Positions 61,401 through 64,000 of a DNA stretch of 64,000 nucleotides are shown here, piece by piece. Under the pieces are notes generated by a model. The model did no database searches. It worked only from the letters and a program-made list of their open reading frames with translations, and had not been told where the DNA came from. The first letter of the stretch is position 1; the number at the start of each line of letters is the position of its first letter. Where the stretch lies: NCBI GenBank assembly GCA_024867545.1, contig JANFNE010000025.1:806001-870000 (forward strand), given 5' to 3'. The position numbers and the translations under genes were made by a program. Origin of the DNA: Phytopythium helicoides. Taxonomy: Eukaryota > Oomycota > Peronosporomycetes > Pythiales > Pythiaceae.

Positions 61401-63309
61401 ATGTTGTGGACGACGAGGATATGGACCACGATCCCGACAATATTGATGCCGTTGCCGACGGACAGGCAGAGATCCCTCCGCTGCCGAGCAGCACTTGCGA
61501 AGAAGGTGTCCTGCCAGGAGTTATCAAGCGTCTGCTTGAGTCGCGTAAGCAAGTCAAGCAGGCGCTCAAGGCCGAGCAGCAGGCAGGGAATACCGAGAAG
61601 GCAAACCAGCTCGACATTCGTCAGAAGGCCATCAAGCTCACTGCAAACTCCATGTACGGTTGTCTCGGTTTCCGCTTCTCTCGGTTCTACGCCAAGCCTA
61701 TTGCCGCCCTCATTACGTCGACTGGTCGCCAGACGCTGCAGCGCGCGAAGGAGGTTGCCGAGCAGGAGTGTGGCTACGATGTCATCTACGGTGATACGGA
61801 TTCTATCATGGTCGACTCTCGTACCGACAAGCTCGAAGACGCCAAGCGTATCGGTCGCGAGATCCAGCTGCAGTGTAACAAGCACTTCAAGCTACTTGAA
61901 CTGGAGGTCGACTACATCTTCAAGACGATCCTCTGCTCAACAAGAAGAAGTACGCTGCGCTCGTGCTGAAGGAGCGCCCCAACGCAATCGAGCCTGTGTT
62001 TGAGAAGGAGGTCAAGGGTCTCGACCTGGTGCGTCGTGACTGGTGTGTGATCTCCAAGGCCGTGGGCAATGAGATCCTGGACTTTATCCTCTCGGGCAGT
62101 GCTCGTGACGAGGTCGTCGAGAGCATCCACGAGCACTTGCAGCAGGTGGCAGAGCGATTCGATCGGGCGAAGAGCCGATCGAGCAGTTCGTCATTACCAA
62201 GAGCCTCAACAAGCAGCCGGAGCAGTACCCCGACCGCGCCAAGCAGCACCACGTGCAAGTCGCACTGGCGCTTCGCGCGCAGGGCAAGCCCATCGGCGCC
62301 GGATCTCACATCCCGTACGTCATCTGCAAGGAGGAGGAGCCTGGGTCAGGTCGCCGAGCGTACCACCCCGAGGAGGTGCGTCGCTCAGCGGGCAAGCTCA
62401 CCATCGACGTCGAGTGGTACCTCGAGTCGCAGATTCACCCGCCGGTGAACCGTCTGTGCGCACACATTGAAGGCACATCTTCGCCGCAGCTCGCGCACTG
62501 CCTCGGACTCGACACGGCCAAGTTCTCGCACGCGTCGAACCACTTCGGCGAAGAGAACGACGGCGCTGACTCGATCCCCAGTGTGCTGCAGAGCGACGCC
62601 TGACCGGTTCAAGGACTGCAAACCGCTCGAGCTCACGTGCCGTCACTGCAAGCAGCTGAGCGCGTTTCCAGGCGTGTTCAAGGCGAATCCCGACGGGTCT
62701 CGAGCGGTTAGCGGTCTTCGGTGTCCTGCTGAGGGTTGTGGCGCCGAGCTGTGGGGCTACGACACGGTGGCCTGCGTACAGCACGATCGGAGAAGACCTC
62801 ATGGCGGTGTTGTCGAACCGACTGCACCTGGCGACGCGCGAGTGCACCAAGCGCTACTATGAGGGCTGGGCCGTGTGCTCGGACGTGACTTGCAAGACAC
62901 GCACGCAGAAGCAGTCGCTGCGCGGCAATGGCAACATTTGCTCAGGCGCCGGGCTGCCGCGCGACCGTCACGATGGAGTACCCGGACAGCGCGCTGTACA
63001 CGCAGCTCAAGTACTTTGAGTCGCTGTTCGACGTCGAGCGTGCTCGCAAGAAGCTGGCGGAGTTGCAGACTCGCGCAGCTGGCGGCAGCGAATTGAGCCG
63101 CAGCGAGCCGCCACCGCTGCCGGAAGCGCACCTAACCGGTGCTCAAGAAGCTCCTGGACCAAGCTGAGAGGGTACGTTCGCTGCTGTGTTGTCGTGTTGA
63201 TCTGCAGGATGTTGACAGACGTGGCGCGGTGATTGGCAATGAGCAGGCAGTGCGACACAACGACTACAACTGGGTCAAGCCATCGATCTGGCAGACGCTG
63301 TTCACGTGA
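58461..63309 (+). CDS. POLA1: DNA polymerase alpha catalytic subunit, many frame breaks
   Basis: A B-family polymerase that extends RNA primers with primase at replication origins and lagging strands. The start MSSGRAGSAARRGSS leads into SALDEIRRLREGG and an acidic stretch (DDGEMGYYDDGEEQFFESDPE) typical of POLA1. Then KMLxxRELMLQRARQ-like sequence, WMDAVEVRDRPGKIYLIGK, an exonuclease-like region, and the polymerase motifs DFNSLYPSII, LTANSMYGCLGF and VIYGDTDSIMV. The Cys-rich C-terminus has LTCRHCKQ, CPAEGCG, KRYYEGWAVCSDVTC and MEYPDSALYTQLKYFESLFD. It closes NWVKPSIWQTLFT at 63309. About thirteen single-base indels must be corrected (near 58575, 59128, 59335, 60235-60250, 60570, 60805, 61930, 62170, 62595, 62770, 62950, 63140). 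All motifs are intact between them, so consensus errors are more likely than a pseudogene. Confidence 0.9.
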
Positions 63310-63637
63310 GACGGCGGCAGGAGGTATCGGTAGATGCAAGGCAGTGTGTGCGCGAGTAAAGCGAAAATGATTATGAAGATGTCGATGGATTGTCAGAGAG
63401 TGTTTATAGTGACGAACAAGTGGTAGCAGTTGCAAGATCAGCCGTCATGACGAATGCACTTGTTCGCCATCGCTGTCGAGCTCCAATCGGAACGGGAAAG
63501 GCACTATACTTGCTGCTTTTAACTTAATGGAAGGCACGCGACTCTCTCGCGGGCACGCAGATGCAAACAGGGAACGGAAGTGTGCGGTCGCCTTGGCGTC
63601 TGGCTGGGCGGCTCGCCTCGCGTCTCAAAAGGCTGTC
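63310..63637. other. convergent 3' flanks
   Basis: Space between the POLA1 stop and the stop of the Q/Y-rich gene. No coding or RNA feature is seen. Confidence 0.4.
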
Positions 63638-64000
63638 CTAGTTCTTCTTGCCGTAGCCGGGGAGCCGGAACCGCGACTTCTTGGGCGCCGTCGACACGGG
63701 CGGCGGCAGGTGTCCGTACGACACGGGGTACTGCTGCGGCTGCGAGCCGTAGCTGTTGGGGTATTGTTGGCCGTACTGCTGCGGCTGCTGTCCGTACTGC
63801 TGCGGCTGCTGTCCATACTGCTGCGGCTGCTGTCCATACTGCTGCTGGCCGTATCCGTAGCTCTGCGGGTATTGCTGCGGCTGCTGGTTGGGCGAGTAGC
63901 CGTAGCTGGTCGGGTACTGCGGCTGCTGCTGCGGCTGTCCGTAGCCGTAGCTGCTCGGGTATCCGCCCGTGGCCATGACCGGCGGGTACATGGGCGCGTT
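63638..64000 (-). CDS. Gln/Tyr/Gly/Pro-rich low-complexity protein, C-terminal part
   Basis: The right window edge cuts this gene. The frame is open to the last base, so the ATG at 63991 need not be the start. The visible 117 residues are repeats of SYGYG and YGQQPQQ (the latter about four times in tandem), ending in a basic tail ([15 protein letters not shown]). The composition is that of a prion-like, phase-separating tail seen in RNA-binding or coat-associated proteins. No folded domain is visible here, so the function cannot be named. Confidence 0.6.
   Translation of the reverse strand, partial: NAPMYPPVMATGGYPSSYGYGQPQQQPQYPTSYGYSPNQQPQQYPQSYGYGQQQYGQQPQQYGQQPQQYGQQPQQYGQQYPNSYGSQPQQYPVSYGHLPPPVSTAPKKSRFRLPGYGKKN

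Noticed and set aside
63172..63207. 36-bp intron (GTACGT...CTGCAG) near the POLA1 3' end
   Set aside because: Very short for this genome, and the segment is also open in frame, so it may simply be coding. Left unsplit.
58461..63309. Programmed ribosomal frameshifting in POLA1
   Set aside because: Too many shifts, in both directions, without slippery-site consensus or downstream structure. Sequence error or decay fits better.

Overview
This is eukaryotic nuclear DNA, most likely from an oomycete of the Phytophthora/Pythium type. The evidence is very long, nearly intronless callose-synthase-type glucan synthases in tandem, short introns (about 60-80 bp) with GTRNGT donors, dense genes on both strands, a Mutator-like transposon, and an oomycete-style PH/FYVE-like/PI4-kinase fusion. 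Genus and species cannot be fixed from the window.

Layout. 1-14.8 kb (minus strand): three 1,3-beta-glucan (callose) synthase paralogs in a row. The first is cut by the window edge, the second is full length but carries two frameshifts, and the third is an intact 2040-codon gene. 16.0-18.6 kb: a TBC1D20-type Rab GAP (+) and a small myristoylated-type RING protein (-). 18.8 kb: a 178-bp TG microsatellite. 19.4-23.5 kb: a complete MULE transposon with 38-bp terminal inverted repeats and an 8-bp target duplication, inserted in a decayed low-complexity locus whose stops are nearly all TAG. 23.9-26.6 kb: an orphan multipass membrane protein. 26.8-34.2 kb: the RNase P/MRP subunit POP4 (-), divergent from a 12-exon gene for a SAM-CHAT-NB-ARC-TPR-KH protein (+). 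This last gene is the most unusual in the window. 34.5-58.2 kb is a housekeeping stretch: M50B-like metalloprotease, BOP1, PH/FYVE-like PI4-kinase, a TPR protein, an ENTH (epsin-like) protein, NOL6/Utp22, an HVA22/REEP protein, SDHAF4, the WAVE-complex subunit CYFIP, and two tandem UBE2J2-type ubiquitin-conjugating enzymes. 58.5-63.3 kb: the catalytic subunit of DNA polymerase alpha, with about a dozen frame breaks. The right edge holds the 3' end of a Q/Y/G/P-rich gene.

Functional themes are cell-wall glucan synthesis, ribosome and RNA processing (POP4, BOP1, NOL6), membrane traffic and ER shape (TBC1D20, PI4K, ENTH, REEP, UBE2J2), actin control (CYFIP) and DNA replication (POLA1). The SAM-CHAT-NB-ARC-TPR-KH protein looks like an NLR-type signalling ATPase with an intact caspase-like His/Cys pair. 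That suggests a self/non-self or cell-death role, which is inference.

Data quality. Many conserved genes are broken by single-base insertions or deletions, some in homopolymers, while other long genes (glucan synthase copy 3, PI4K, NOL6, the orphan membrane protein) are clean. Since essential genes such as POLA1 and POP4 are affected, I read most breaks as consensus errors rather than pseudogenes, but this needs reads or RNA to settle. Exon coordinates were worked out by eye from splice signals and frame continuity.
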